This document shows, piece by piece, positions 7,211-13,939 of a stretch of DNA of 19,657 nucleotides; the first letter of the stretch is position 1, and the number at the start of each line of letters is the position of its first letter. The translations under genes were made by a program, and so were the position numbers. The notes beneath the pieces were generated by a model. That model was given only the letters and a program-made list of their open reading frames with translations, was not told where the DNA came from and did not search any database. Origin of the DNA: Methanobacteriota archaeon (lineage in GTDB: Archaea > Thermoplasmatota > Thermoplasmata > RBG-16-68-12); the NCBI GenBank assembly GCA_005878995.1, contig VBME01000084.1:1-19657 (forward strand). The letters run 5' to 3'.

Positions 7211-7507
7211 ATGCCCAACCGGATGATCGTAGGGCGCAACCGGGAATTCGACTTGCCGCTCGAGAAGGAAGGCCTCGAGGGATGGCAGATGGCTCTCTTT
7301 TTCATAGTTGGTGGAGGTGCGGTCTACGTTGCTCTCCTCGCCGCGATTCCTTGGGGTGGCTGGAGTCAACCTGGAATCGATCCCGGCCTCGGCATGATGC
7401 TTTTCGCCCTTCTAGTCCTGGCAGGGAGCATCGTTGGCATCGTTGTGGGAGCGAAGCTCGTCGGGTTCCTGAGAGGGGCGAGGGTCCGCAGGCTCCGACG
7501 CACGTAA
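7211..7507 (+). CDS. Small two-helix membrane protein, unknown function
   Basis: A 98-residue protein I do not recognise. A polar N-terminus of about 25 residues precedes two hydrophobic helices, about 27-46 (MALFFIVGGGAVYVALLAAI) and 61-87 (GMMLFALLVLAGSIVGIVVGAKLVGFL). The C-terminus is strongly basic (RGARVRRLRR), so by the positive-inside rule both ends are probably cytosolic. The 173 bases before it hold no recognisable gene. An AT-rich ATTATC at about 7147 could be a distant promoter element. Codon use and the hydrophobic pattern make it a plausible real gene, but homologues would be needed to confirm it. Confidence 0.55.
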   Translation: MPNRMIVGRNREFDLPLEKEGLEGWQMALFFIVGGGAVYVALLAAIPWGGWSQPGIDPGLGMMLFALLVLAGSIVGIVVGAKLVGFLRGARVRRLRRT

Positions 7508-7654
7508 CCATCCGTGGCCAGGCAAACCTCTCGCGGGGGATGGGGGCCCCTTCGAGGCGGTGTCAATCGCGCAGGACGGGACGACGACCCTTGGACGAGG
7601 TTTGCGCGCAAGGCGAGGCCTCAAGGCCGCGCACGGGCTTCCCCCTCCGATCCC

Positions 7655-8434
7655 ATGGAATTCGAGACGATCCTCGTGGGCCGTCGCGACTCGACCGCGC
7701 TAATCACGTTGAACCGGCCGGACAAGCTCAACGCGATGTCGATGATGCTCAAGGCGGAACTAGTCCGGGCCCTCCATGACCTCGACCGCCGAGAAGACAC
7801 ACGCGTGATCGTGATTACGGGTGCCGGCGACAAGGCGTTCACCGCGGGCGCCGATATCCACGAGTTCCAAGGCCGCACTTCGATCGAACAGTGGCATATG
7901 TACGAGCACGGGACGCTGTACGACGCCGTGGACCGCACGACGAAACCGATCCTCGCGATGATCAACGGCTACTGCTTCGGCGGCGGCCTCGAACTGGCGA
8001 TGGCGTGCGACATCCGGATCGCATCGGAGCGGGCGACGCTGGGCCAGACGGAGATCAATATCGGGATCATCCCCGGCGGCGGCGCGAGCCAGCGACTGCC
8101 GCGCTTGGTGGGCCTCGGGAACGCGCTCAAGCTGACGCTCACGGGCGACCGGATCGACGCGGCCGAGGCGTTGCGCGTCGGCCTGGTGGACGAGGTCGTG
8201 CCGCATGCGCGACTCGAGGGCCGGACGTTCGAGGTGGCGGACCGCATCGCGTCGCGGAGCGCCCTTACCGTCCGGCTCGCGAAAGCGGCCGTGCGGTCGT
8301 CGGCGAGGCTCCCTCTGGACCAGGGCCTGCGGTACGAACAGAGCCTCTTCAGCCTCGCGATGGCGTCGGAAGACAAGGAGGAAGGCGTCCGCGCGTTCCT
8401 CGAAAAGCGGGAGCCCCGTTGGAAGGATCGCTGA
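7655..8434 (+). CDS. Enoyl-CoA hydratase/isomerase (crotonase family), second copy
   Basis: A 259-residue crotonase, related to but clearly distinct from the copy at 5714. The oxyanion-hole segments FTAGADIHEF (62-71) and YCFGGGLE (106-113) are present. Both catalytic glutamates are kept: E113 in GGGLELAMACD and E133 in LGQTEINIGIIPGGGASQRL. It is expected to act as an enoyl-CoA hydratase of fatty-acid-type beta-oxidation; substrate range cannot be read from sequence. The ATG at 7655 begins the family's normal N-terminus (MEFETILVGRRDSTALITLN). The open frame extends upstream to 7514, but that part is arginine-rich and unlike the family. The 147 bases between this and the small membrane protein show no gene or clear box A. 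Confidence 0.88.
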   Translation: MEFETILVGRRDSTALITLNRPDKLNAMSMMLKAELVRALHDLDRREDTRVIVITGAGDKAFTAGADIHEFQGRTSIEQWHMYEHGTLYDAVDRTTKPILAMINGYCFGGGLELAMACDIRIASERATLGQTEINIGIIPGGGASQRLPRLVGLGNALKLTLTGDRIDAAEALRVGLVDEVVPHARLEGRTFEVADRIASRSALTVRLAKAAVRSSARLPLDQGLRYEQSLFSLAMASEDKEEGVRAFLEKREPRWKDR

Positions 8435-8492
8435 CCCGCGATTCTCAAACTTGATTGTTCGTTGTCAGCACCGATAACCACGTGAGAGGGGT

Positions 8493-8498
8493 CTTAAC
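8493..8498 (+). promoter_or_regulatory. Box A for the membrane sensor-like gene
   Basis: CTTAAC is centred about 28 bases before the ATG at 8524, the spacing of a leaderless archaeal transcript. It supports the ATG at 8524 over the in-frame TTG at 8455. Confidence 0.45.
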
Positions 8499-8523
8499 GG
8501 GAGGCCCGACTCGTTCGCCGGAC

Positions 8524-9645
8524 ATGTCTGTCTGGTCCGGCATCGCGGCTGCCGGGGTAGCCATCGTGCTCGCCTTCGTCGCCGTCGGCCAGCCGCTGTG
8601 GGAATGGCGATTGGAGAATCCGCAGCAGTCCGACGTCTGGGACTACGGTCCCTTCTCGGCGCACCACTTCGTCCAAAACCAGACGACGAAGCAGAGGGCC
8701 CCCGATCGGTTCTATAGCTATCCGGAGCTCGCGACCCTGACGTCCGGCGCCCAGAGGAACATGTCTCGGGTCTTCGAGGATTTCGGGCAGTTCTTCATCA
8801 TCGGCTTGATTGGAGCGCTCGCCGGCCAGGTCCTCGCGGTCCTGACCTTCTGGAAAAAACTCCGAGGGATCTTCGCGGGCGTGGCATTCTTAGGCGGTTG
8901 CGCCTCCTTCCTGTACGCCGCCTTCGCGATCGTGTTCGCCATCCCGGACGCGGCGAACAGCGGCGACCTACCGAACACGGGGTTCGGCCGGGTCCAATTC
9001 TTCAGCTCAGGGAGCAATCCGACTGGAACTCTGGCCCTTTCTACGACGCCGGGGCTCGGGTGGGTCCTCGTCTTGGGAGCGGGCTTGGCGCTCGCATGGG
9101 CTTCCTCCGATCTCTGGCACCTCGTACCCTCGAAGAAGCTCATGCCGAAGCAGATGCAAGTGACCGTCAAGCGCGTCCCGTCCAGGGTCGCTCCGCCCGC
9201 ACCTCCCGCTGCCCCTGCCCAGACGGCCCCGCCGGAGCCGATCATCGAGGAAGTCTTCGTCATCGGGGCGAACGGCCTCCTTGTCAAGCACATGTCGCGG
9301 AGCCTGATGAGTGACAAAGACCGCGATGTCGTGGGGAGCATGATCTCCGCGATCTCGTCGTTCGTCCGCGAGGCGTTCACGGAACGGGACGGGGAGGTGC
9401 ACGAGGTCACCCTCGGCGACCATCGGTTCGTGATGTGCAACGAGAGCGGACTCGTCCTGGCGGTCCTCGTCAAGTCGGGTGACACGGAAGACATCGTTCA
9501 CCGCCTTCGACATCTCCTCGCAATCCTCCGAGATCGGTACGGGGACCGCCTCGCAACGTGGCAAGGTGAAGCACTCGAAGGGATCGAGGATGAACTCGGG
9601 GTGCTCTGGGAGCCGTACCACCTGCCGCCGCCGCCCGCCGCCTGA
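8524..9645 (+). CDS. Four-helix membrane protein with a cytosolic longin/Roadblock-like C-terminal domain
   Basis: A 373-residue protein with no family I can name for the whole chain. Four hydrophobic helices lie at about 5-25, 87-109, 112-140 and 177-200, with outward loops of about 55 and 35 residues. A proline/alanine linker (about 219-240) leads to a soluble domain, 240-363: IIEEVFVIGANGLLVKHMSR, then a helix DRDVVGSMISAISSFVREAF, then a strand-rich LGDHRFVMCNESGLVLAVLV and a final helix. This pattern resembles the longin/Roadblock-like sensing modules seen C-terminally in several archaeal membrane and signalling proteins; that match is from memory. It may sense an envelope signal or organise a membrane complex. 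The in-frame TTG at 8455 is less likely as a start. Confidence 0.7.
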   Translation: MSVWSGIAAAGVAIVLAFVAVGQPLWEWRLENPQQSDVWDYGPFSAHHFVQNQTTKQRAPDRFYSYPELATLTSGAQRNMSRVFEDFGQFFIIGLIGALAGQVLAVLTFWKKLRGIFAGVAFLGGCASFLYAAFAIVFAIPDAANSGDLPNTGFGRVQFFSSGSNPTGTLALSTTPGLGWVLVLGAGLALAWASSDLWHLVPSKKLMPKQMQVTVKRVPSRVAPPAPPAAPAQTAPPEPIIEEVFVIGANGLLVKHMSRSLMSDKDRDVVGSMISAISSFVREAFTERDGEVHEVTLGDHRFVMCNESGLVLAVLVKSGDTEDIVHRLRHLLAILRDRYGDRLATWQGEALEGIEDELGVLWEPYHLPPPPAA

Positions 9646-9685
9646 AATCCTTTTCGGTCCCCTGAATCACGCGGGTCTGGGACAG

Positions 9686-9693
9686 ATATTTAT
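9686..9693 (+). promoter_or_regulatory. Box A for queC
   Basis: ATATTTAT is the most AT-rich patch between 9645 and 9765. A start about 26 bases downstream puts transcription near 9715 and leaves a leader of about 50 bases, longer than the other leaders inferred in this window. Confidence 0.55.
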
Positions 9694-9715
9694 GCGGCGG
9701 AAGCGTCCCGTCCGC

Positions 9716-9744
9716 GGCCCGCACGGGAATCCGCGGGGCGGGCC
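9716..9744 (+). other. Inverted repeat in the queC leader
   Basis: GGCCCGC (9716-9722) and GCGGGCC (9738-9744) are perfect 7-bp complements around a 15-base loop. They lie between the inferred transcription start and the queC ATG. It could be a translation-control hairpin. Such GC pairs are also common by chance in DNA of this composition. Confidence 0.3.
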
Positions 9745-9764
9745 CACTGTTCAGGCGGCCTTCG

Positions 9765-10418
9765 ATGGAACGAGCAATCGTCCTGCTCTCCGGCGGCGTC
9801 GATTCCGCCGTCGCCTTGTGGTGGTCGCGGAAGCAGGGTCTCGACATCCACCCGCTCACGTTCGACTATTTCGGCCGGCCGAAGCGGGAACACGACGCGA
9901 TCCGAGCGCTCACCTCACAGGTGGGCACCGCGCCGATCCGCCACGTGGACCTGCCGTTTCTCAAAGAGGTCGACGACCTTCGCAAGGAGGGATTCGAGAA
10001 TCAGCTCCTCCTCAACTCCCCGGAAGGTTACATCCCGGGTCGGAACCTCATCTTCTACGGCCTCGCGGGCTACTATGCCGAGCTCGACGCGGCGCGCTAC
10101 ATCGTCGGCGGCCACAACGGACTCGACCCGGAATCGTTCCCGGACTCGAGCCCGAAGTTCTTCAATTTCCTGAACAGCGTCTTCCACCTCAGCCTTTGGT
10201 CGTACGACAAGTCGCCGGTGCAGATCCTCGTGCCGCTGAGCGGCAAGTCGAAAGAGGAAGTCGTCCGGTTGGGGCTCGAGCTGAACGTGCCGTTCGAGGA
10301 CACATGGTCGTGCTACTGGGACCGCCCGCTCCATTGCGGCACGTGCGTTTCGTGCCGCGAGAGGAAGGAGGCATTCGACGCGGTCGGGGTCAAGGATCCC
10401 GTCGCGTACGAAGCGTGA
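9765..10418 (+). CDS. queC: 7-cyano-7-deazaguanine (preQ0) synthase
   Basis: A 217-residue PP-loop ATPase of the QueC family. SGGVDS at residues 9-14 is the ATP-pyrophosphatase loop. The zinc site is C183, C191, C194 and C197 within WSCYWDRPLHCGTCVSCR, and FPDSSPKFFNFLNSVF matches the family's central helix. QueC converts 7-carboxy-7-deazaguanine to preQ0 using ATP and ammonia. In archaea preQ0 is inserted into tRNA position 15 and turned into archaeosine. QueD lies two genes downstream, supporting the pathway; QueE is not in the window. The ATG start directly precedes the family's first strand (RAIVLLSGG). Upstream is an unusual GC-rich leader with an inverted repeat. Confidence 0.93.
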   Translation: MERAIVLLSGGVDSAVALWWSRKQGLDIHPLTFDYFGRPKREHDAIRALTSQVGTAPIRHVDLPFLKEVDDLRKEGFENQLLLNSPEGYIPGRNLIFYGLAGYYAELDAARYIVGGHNGLDPESFPDSSPKFFNFLNSVFHLSLWSYDKSPVQILVPLSGKSKEEVVRLGLELNVPFEDTWSCYWDRPLHCGTCVSCRERKEAFDAVGVKDPVAYEA

Positions 10419-10445
10419 CGCATCCTTTGTCATCCCGCGCAAACC

Positions 10446-10452
10446 CTTAAAG
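10446..10452 (+). promoter_or_regulatory. Box A for the cupin gene
   Basis: CTTAAAG is centred about 32 bases before the cupin ATG at 10481, giving a leader of a few bases. It indicates that the cupin has its own promoter even though it sits between queC and queD. Confidence 0.5.
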
Positions 10453-10480
10453 AGCCCGATGGATACCCTCGGAGCCCGAC

Positions 10481-10816
10481 ATGTATACGACCACGGTCCG
10501 GTCGGTCGCCGCAATCCGTTTCTTGGAGGACGGCAGTCACAACGTGAAGATGAAACAGCTGATCGGTCACGAGGACGGAGCCCGAAAGACCTCGATGCAC
10601 GAGTTCATCATCACGAAAGGCGGATTCTCGGCGATGCACCGCCACGAATGGGACCATCAGCTCGTCGTGACCGAGGGTCGCGGCGTCGCAATCTTGGACG
10701 GGAAGAAACTCGCGCTCCGCCCCGGCGTCGTCCTACTCGTCCAATCGAACGAAGAGCATCAGTTCCTCCAGCGCGGGGGGGAACCGCTGAAGTTCGTGAC
10801 CGTCACGCCGATTTGA
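10481..10816 (+). CDS. Cupin domain protein between queC and queD
   Basis: A single-domain cupin of 111 residues. Motif 1 reads GGFSAMHRHEWDHQLVVTEG, giving H53 and H55 with H59/Q60 in the usual glutamate position. Motif 2 supplies H93 in PGVVLLVQSNEEHQF. Together these can bind one metal ion, as in small archaeal and bacterial cupins with the HxHxWEHQ pattern. Function cannot be assigned: members include isomerases, dioxygenases and simple ligand-binding proteins. The position between queC and queD on the same strand hints at a link with deazaguanine synthesis, but it has its own box A, so the link is weak. Confidence 0.85.
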   Translation: MYTTTVRSVAAIRFLEDGSHNVKMKQLIGHEDGARKTSMHEFIITKGGFSAMHRHEWDHQLVVTEGRGVAILDGKKLALRPGVVLLVQSNEEHQFLQRGGEPLKFVTVTPI

Positions 10817-10834
10817 AGCGGCCGCGGGCCAAGG

Positions 10835-10840
10835 TTTATG
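10835..10840 (+). promoter_or_regulatory. Box A for queD
   Basis: TTTATG is centred about 28 bases before the queD ATG at 10866, so the transcript is predicted to be leaderless. It is one of the clearest examples of this promoter type here. Confidence 0.6.
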
Positions 10841-10865
10841 GCGACCCGGTCCTTCGTCCGCCGAA

Positions 10866-11192
10866 ATGAAGCTCGGGATCACGGAGTACATCGACTGCGC
10901 GCATCACCTCCCGGGCCACGAGCGGTGCGGGTCCCTCCACGGGCACACATACCAGATCGACGTCTTCATCGAGGGCGAACACAAAGGCGGGATGCTCCTC
11001 GACTTCGCGGACATCAAGAAAGCGCTCCGCGCCATCCTCGCCGACTACGACCACAAGGACTGGAACACGTTTCTCGAGTACCCGACGGTCGAGAACATTT
11101 GCGAGCTCATCGCGAAGCGACTCCAAGAGAAGATCAAGTTCCCGGCCCATGTGCGCGTGTGGGAAGGATACGGTAAGTGGGCCGAGATCTGA
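10866..11192 (+). CDS. queD: 6-carboxytetrahydropterin synthase / 6-pyruvoyltetrahydropterin synthase family
   Basis: A compact 108-residue member of the T-fold PTPS/QueD family. The zinc histidines are H13 or H14, H25 and H27. The CxxxHGH signature is C21-G-S-L-H25-G-H27, with C21 as catalytic base. H63 in YDHKDWN and E100 in VWEGYG complete the expected active site. QueD makes 6-carboxy-tetrahydropterin from dihydroneopterin triphosphate, the first committed step towards preQ0. With queC two genes upstream this assignment is preferred over a pterin-only role. It is slightly shorter than typical bacterial QueD (about 120 aa). A well-placed box A suggests leaderless translation from the ATG. 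Confidence 0.88.
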   Translation: MKLGITEYIDCAHHLPGHERCGSLHGHTYQIDVFIEGEHKGGMLLDFADIKKALRAILADYDHKDWNTFLEYPTVENICELIAKRLQEKIKFPAHVRVWEGYGKWAEI

Positions 11193-11201
11193 GCGCAGGC
11201 T

Positions 11202-11208
11202 CATATCC
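11202..11208 (+). promoter_or_regulatory. Box A for the helical protein at 11230
   Basis: CATATCC is centred 25 bases before the ATG at 11230. This spacing favours that ATG over the in-frame GTG at 11221 or longer versions reaching back into queD. Confidence 0.45.
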
Positions 11209-11229
11209 GCCGAGCGACTTGTGCGGCGT

Positions 11230-11841
11230 ATGTCCGACCTCGTCGAGGCGATCGAGGCCGAGGCCCGCTCGGACTTCGCGAAGGCCCTCGGGCACTACGC
11301 TCGGCTCACGGAGTCCGGTTCCGCGCTCGATCGAGTCGGGATCTTCCAAGCGCTCGCCCGGTGTAACGAGAAGCTCGGCCGCCTGAAGGACGCCGGCACC
11401 TGGCGTCGGAGGGCCGGCCAAGGATACCTCGCCCTCATGGACGACGAAATGGCGCGGGACGAGCGGCAGTATCTCGCGCTGGTCGAGTACCGCAACGCGG
11501 TCCAAGACCTCCACGGGGATCCTTCGCTCTCATCGGTTGCGAAGGAGTATGCCGCGGTCCTCAAGGACAACTTCTCCGGCGGCGCGGAGGGCCTCACGCA
11601 CGAAGGGCTCTTCGCGGGCGCGTTCTTCCGGACGCTCGGCGACCACCTGACCGCGGCGAAGTACTTCTTCGACACGGCGGAGGCGATGAGCGAGCAGGCG
11701 ACGACGGGCGGTGATCCGCTCCTGCGGGAGGCGACGATCCTCGCGTACGAGCGCGCGATGGACTCCGCGACGAAGGCGGGCCGCGCCGACGTGGCCCGGG
11801 TGGCGCAGATGCGCGCGTACGACCTGAAGCAGGCGAAGTGA
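11230..11841 (+). CDS. Alpha-helical protein, possible TPR-like repeats, unknown function
   Basis: A 203-residue soluble protein I do not recognise. It is almost entirely predicted helix. Segments such as DFAKALGHYARLTES, GIFQALARCNEKLGRLKDAGTW and DHLTAAKYFFDTAEAMSE have the small/aromatic spacing of tetratricopeptide-like hairpins, so a binding scaffold is plausible. There is no signal peptide, membrane segment or catalytic motif. The open frame extends upstream to 11149, inside queD. The ATG at 11230 is preferred because it follows the queD stop and has a box A at the right distance. It ends ten bases before the NRDE-family gene, so the two may be co-transcribed. Confidence 0.7.
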   Translation: MSDLVEAIEAEARSDFAKALGHYARLTESGSALDRVGIFQALARCNEKLGRLKDAGTWRRRAGQGYLALMDDEMARDERQYLALVEYRNAVQDLHGDPSLSSVAKEYAAVLKDNFSGGAEGLTHEGLFAGAFFRTLGDHLTAAKYFFDTAEAMSEQATTGGDPLLREATILAYERAMDSATKAGRADVARVAQMRAYDLKQAK

Positions 11842-11850
11842 GGCGCCGCC

Positions 11851-12594
11851 ATGTGCACCCTGATCGCCTTCTGGCGGTCCGTCCCTGGCTACGACCTTGT
11901 GATCGGAATGAACCGAGACGAATCGGCGATGCGACCCGCGGATCCCCCGTCCGTCTTCGACGGGACGCCCCTCATTGTGGCACCGCGAGATCGGCAAGCG
12001 GGCGGGACATGGCTCGGCGCGAGCGGGACGGGGCTCGTCGTGGCCTTGTCGAACCGCCGGGGCCGGACTTCGGCGACCGCGCGTTCCCGCGGTCAACTCG
12101 TCCTCGAGGCGCTGCGACAGCCGAGCGTCCCGGGCGTCGACGTATTCCTCCAGCGGGCGGTCCGCGAGCACGAATACAACTTCTGGAATCTCCTCGCGGC
12201 TTCTCGGAAAGACCTTCGGTTCTTCCGCTATGATGGGGAGTTCGCGACGAGCCGTGGCCACGAAGGGCTGAACGTCCTCACCAACGAAGGGGGCAACGTC
12301 GCGACGGATCCGAAAGTTCAGCTGGTCCAGGGTCTGCTCGCAAAAACGACGGCGCGGTCCATCGAGGACGTGATTCGAGCCCTCCAGAGCGCGTTGCGCA
12401 CCCATGCGTCCGGCGCCGGCGCCGTCGGGCTGTGCGTCCATTTCCAAGGCGGAGGCACCGTGTCCTCGACGATTCTCGCGCTGAGCAACGCGGATCCTGG
12501 GGAGAACGTCCTTCTGTACGCAGACGGCTCCCCCTGCACGACACCGTACCGGGACTACCGCGACGTGATCCGGGCCCTCCTGAATCCCGATTGA
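11851..12594 (+). CDS. NRDE/TANGO2 family protein
   Basis: A 247-residue protein with the family hallmarks: MCTLIAFW at the N-terminus with C2, and GMNRDES with N21-R22-D23-E24, the motif that names the family. It also has the conserved APRDRQAGGTWLG segment (about 44-56) and LSNRRGR (about 66-72). The fold resembles N-terminal-nucleophile hydrolases, with C2 in the nucleophile position. Bacterial and eukaryotic members (TANGO2) have been linked to haem or lipid handling, but no reaction is established. The late region DPGENVLLYADGSPC is typical of the C-terminus. It starts ten bases after the helical protein's stop, with GAGGCG before the ATG, suggesting a shared transcript. Confidence 0.87.
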   Translation: MCTLIAFWRSVPGYDLVIGMNRDESAMRPADPPSVFDGTPLIVAPRDRQAGGTWLGASGTGLVVALSNRRGRTSATARSRGQLVLEALRQPSVPGVDVFLQRAVREHEYNFWNLLAASRKDLRFFRYDGEFATSRGHEGLNVLTNEGGNVATDPKVQLVQGLLAKTTARSIEDVIRALQSALRTHASGAGAVGLCVHFQGGGTVSSTILALSNADPGENVLLYADGSPCTTPYRDYRDVIRALLNPD

Positions 12595-12606
12595 CGAAGG
12601 GACGGA

Positions 12607-12921
12607 ATGCCCCCACTCCAGCATGACGACCGGTCGATCCTCGGTCGCGAGGAAACGTTGCGATCATGGCTCGTGAAAGGCCGAGATCCGATCATCCAAG
12701 AAATCGACGGGCTCGACATCGGTTGGGGCGGAGTCCAGCGATGGGCGACCGCGCGGATGGCCGACCTCGGCGACGGCCTCCATCTCGATTTCGCGTGCGG
12801 GGTAGGAAGCTTCCTTGCGCAACTGGGATGGCGTTTCCCCCAAACCAATCTCGTCGGACTGAACATCGACTTCTCCGGGCCCACGAACCGATTCGCGAGC
12901 TCCTTTCGCGGGCGGGAGTGA
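12607..12921 (+). pseudogene. Decayed class I methyltransferase fragment
   Basis: The 104-residue frame holds only the first part of a SAM methyltransferase. Motif I appears as LHLDFACGVGSFLAQLGW (about 58-75), followed by the strand LVGLNIDFSGP. After that the frame turns to nonsense (TNRFASSFRGRE). The expected continuation, HEPIRELLSRAGVKCRLVRA, is found in another frame from about 12880, so one base seems to have been lost near 12875-12880. Even there the homology stops near 12940, with no motif IV or later strands before the next gene at 13039. It is therefore truncated as well as frameshifted, and a functional product is unlikely. It starts twelve bases after the NRDE-family stop. Calling it a short intact gene is the less likely alternative. 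Confidence 0.6.
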
Positions 12922-13038
12922 AATGCCGCCTCGTTCGGGCCCGCTCGCATGGTCGAAGCGCGCAAGATAGGTTGAATCGCGAACCGCCGCGGGCGGCTGC
13001 GAAAAGGCTTTCCCGCCAGCCCAGCTACCGCCGGAACA

Positions 13039-13890
13039 TTGCCCGGGATCACGGACGTCCACGTCCACATCGAGCCCTACCGCTCCCTTAAGCCGGAGAT
13101 CCTGGAAACCCTCTGGCGGACGATCCCCGCGAAGGACCAGGCCTCGCGGTTGGCGGACGATCCGCGGGCGTTCCTTGCCCACCTCGATTCGATCGGCGTC
13201 GAGCGGGCGTGCTTGATCAACTACGTCGCGCCGGAGGTCATGGGCTTCACCGAAGACGTGAACCGGTTCGTCTCCGAGTTCGCCCGAGAGGACCGGAAAC
13301 GCCTGATTCCGTTTGGCTCCGTCCATCCGAAACGGACGAGGGATCCGAAGCGGGACGTCGAGCGCCTCGCGTCCAAGTGGGAGATGGGCGGGATGAAAAT
13401 TCATCCGCCCCATCAGTTGTTCGCGGCGAATGCATATGCGGATGGCAAGCTGCCCGCCCTGCGCACGATTTACAAGACCGCCGAGCGACTCGGGATGCCC
13501 GTCACAATCCACACGGGGACCTCGGTCTTCCCCGGCGCGCGATCGAAGTACGGAGACCCGATCGCCCTGGATGACGTAGCCCAGGATTTCCCCGACCTCA
13601 CGATCCTCATGGCCCATGGCGGTCGTCCCCTCTGGTGCGACACGGCCTTCTACCTCCTGCGCCGGCATCCGAACGTGTTCCTCGACACCTCGAGCATCCC
13701 GCCGAAGCGGCTCCTCGAATGGTTCCCGCGGCTCGAAGAAATCGCGGACAAAGTCGTGTTCGGATCCGACTGGCCCGGTCCCGGGGTGCCGGGAATCCGC
13801 GAGGAGATCGAGGGATTGCAGGCCCTGGCGTTGTCCGAGCGAACGAAGGAACAAATCCTCCGGACGAATGCACGCCGCTTGATGAAATGA
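13039..13890 (+). CDS. Amidohydrolase family (PF04909-type) metal-dependent hydrolase or decarboxylase
   Basis: A 283-residue TIM-barrel amidohydrolase of the amidohydro-related type. D6 and H8-x-H10 (TDVHVHIEPY) begin the metal site. H158 (VTIHTG), H193 (LMAHGG) and D244 (VFGSDWPG) fill the later strand positions. Family members include acid decarboxylases (ACMSD-like) and simple hydrolases; which applies here is unknown. The barrel starts immediately at residue 4, so little can be missing at the N-terminus. The only suitable start is a TTG at 13039. It has no ribosome site, so translation may be leaderless. It follows the decayed methyltransferase; the ~95 bases between the last recognisable fragment and the TTG hold nothing I recognise. 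Confidence 0.83.
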   Translation: MPGITDVHVHIEPYRSLKPEILETLWRTIPAKDQASRLADDPRAFLAHLDSIGVERACLINYVAPEVMGFTEDVNRFVSEFAREDRKRLIPFGSVHPKRTRDPKRDVERLASKWEMGGMKIHPPHQLFAANAYADGKLPALRTIYKTAERLGMPVTIHTGTSVFPGARSKYGDPIALDDVAQDFPDLTILMAHGGRPLWCDTAFYLLRRHPNVFLDTSSIPPKRLLEWFPRLEEIADKVVFGSDWPGPGVPGIREEIEGLQALALSERTKEQILRTNARRLMK

Positions 13891-13901
13891 CGTTGGCAAA
13901 G

Positions 13902-13908
13902 CTTAATC
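13902..13908 (+). promoter_or_regulatory. Box A for msrA
   Basis: CTTAATC lies about 35 bases before the msrA ATG. The short leader would contain AGGTGA (13929-13934), matching the 16S tail, five bases before the ATG at 13940. Confidence 0.5.
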
Positions 13909-13939
13909 TCGCGCCGAAGCGCATCCGCAGGTGAAAGGC

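Noticed and set aside
7514..7654. Extended N-terminus of the second crotonase.
   Set aside because: The 47 extra residues are arginine-rich and unrelated to the family, whose normal first strand begins at the ATG at 7655.
9694..9764. A bacterial-type preQ1 riboswitch before queC.
   Set aside because: The leader has a GC hairpin but none of the A-rich tail or pseudoknot features of known preQ1 classes, so only an unspecific inverted repeat is reported.
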